Source of the DNA: Cellvibrio sp. UBA7671
GTDB lineage: Bacteria > Pseudomonadota > Gammaproteobacteria > Pseudomonadales > Cellvibrionaceae
NCBI GenBank assembly: GCA_002483145.1
Contig: DLHJ01000016.1
Location: 186,001-250,000 of the forward strand
Direction of reading: 5' to 3'
DNA: 64,000 bases
A program made the translations under genes and the position numbers. Positions 63,712 through 64,000 of the stretch are shown here, one piece after another. Each line of letters begins with the position of its first letter. Position 1 is the first letter of the stretch. The notes beneath the pieces are model-generated. The model searched no databases. It saw nothing but the letters and a program-made list of their open reading frames with translations, and was not told where the DNA came from.

Positions 63712-64000
63712 TTAACTCACTTCAATCTTATGCAATGAACCGTCTTCATTCACTTCAACTACATGGCCTTTAGGTTCTTTTAGGAACTGCACAAATACCA
63801 GGCCGATTGCGGCAGCGGCAGCGAGCATCCAGAAGAACATTTGAATATCGATAAAGGTATTCATGGTCAGGAAGAACAGCGCGCCCACATTGCCATAGGC
63901 ACCGGCAAGGCCGGCGATTTGGCCAGTCATACGGCGTTTAATTAACGGCACTACCGCAAACACTGCACCGCAACCGGCTTGCACAAACAGCGAACAAATA
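63712..64000 (-). CDS. Nitrate/nitrite MFS transporter, C-terminal part
   Basis: The last 90 or so residues of a NarK/NasA-type transporter; the gene begins beyond the window. [37 protein letters not shown] and the hydrophilic end [19 protein letters not shown] match the nitrate-nitrite porter family from memory. Two membrane helices are visible in this fragment. It would import nitrate for assimilation. Confidence 0.88.
   Translation of the reverse strand, partial: ICSLFVQAGCGAVFAVVPLIKRRMTGQIAGLAGAYGNVGALFFLTMNTFIDIQMFFWMLAAAAAIGLVFVQFLKEPKGHVVEVNEDGSLHKIEVS

Overview
This 64 kb window reads as chromosome of a Gram-negative gammaproteobacterium, most likely Cellvibrio or a close relative in the Cellvibrionaceae. 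The gene orders lptM-lysA-dapF-DUF484-xerC and glnE-ilvE-waaF...msbA-hldE are those of Pseudomonas-type gammaproteobacteria. The secreted proteins carry CBM2, CBM6 and beta-trefoil modules joined by serine-rich linkers, which is the Cellvibrio style. The assignment is from memory of these families; no search was run. No rRNA, tRNA, insertion sequence or CRISPR array was seen.

Layout. 1-7.0 kb: the tail of a TonB-dependent receptor, an unknown protein with a histone-like basic tail, and a signalling module made of an FHA/winged-helix protein, a transmembrane Ser/Thr kinase with TPRs and a divergent, catalytically degenerate sigma54-type AAA+ protein. 7.0-11.3 kb: housekeeping lptM-lysA-dapF-DUF484-xerC. 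11.6-13.6 kb: a prodomain-like membrane protein followed by a CBM2 metalloprotease lacking its own prodomain. 13.7-15.2 kb: qorB/ytfH pair. 15.2-27 kb: glnE, ilvE and an LPS core/lipid A block (waaF, a waaG-waaP fusion, a WaaL-like ligase, msbA, hldE) closed by a strong terminator. 27-32 kb: aldehyde reductase, an htpX-htrA-Rieske operon preceded by a probable small structured RNA or leader, a cNMP-binding protein and a TfoX C-terminal-domain protein. 32-37 kb: an M15 peptidase-MFS-HAD-cysE operon and two unknown proteins. 37-41 kb: a CBM6/trefoil metalloprotease and a GH26 mannanase. 41-46.7 kb: asmA-like gene, mutY, yggX, a small outer-membrane-like protein and a secreted CE1-type esterase. 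46.8-51.8 kb: tandem CBM2/discoidin-like metallopeptidase paralogues. 52-60 kb: accessory genes (class D beta-lactamase, AraC regulator with ohr, secreted chloroperoxidase-like hydrolase, PhoD-like phosphatase, stand-alone LspA, acetyltransferase and several unknowns). 60-64 kb: a receiver-transmembrane protein, a PP2C-kinase fusion and the end of a nitrate transporter gene.

How it fits together. The cell makes a phosphorylated-core LPS, secretes mannan-degrading and other carbohydrate-binding enzymes, and seems unusually rich in carbohydrate-targeted metallopeptidases (four in 40 kb). Two separate Ser/Thr phosphorylation modules flank the window. The least explained items are the split prodomain/protease pair, the pseudo-sigma54 protein of the FHA/kinase locus, the tandem metallopeptidases with nearly identical binding modules but different catalytic domains, and the RNA upstream of htpX.
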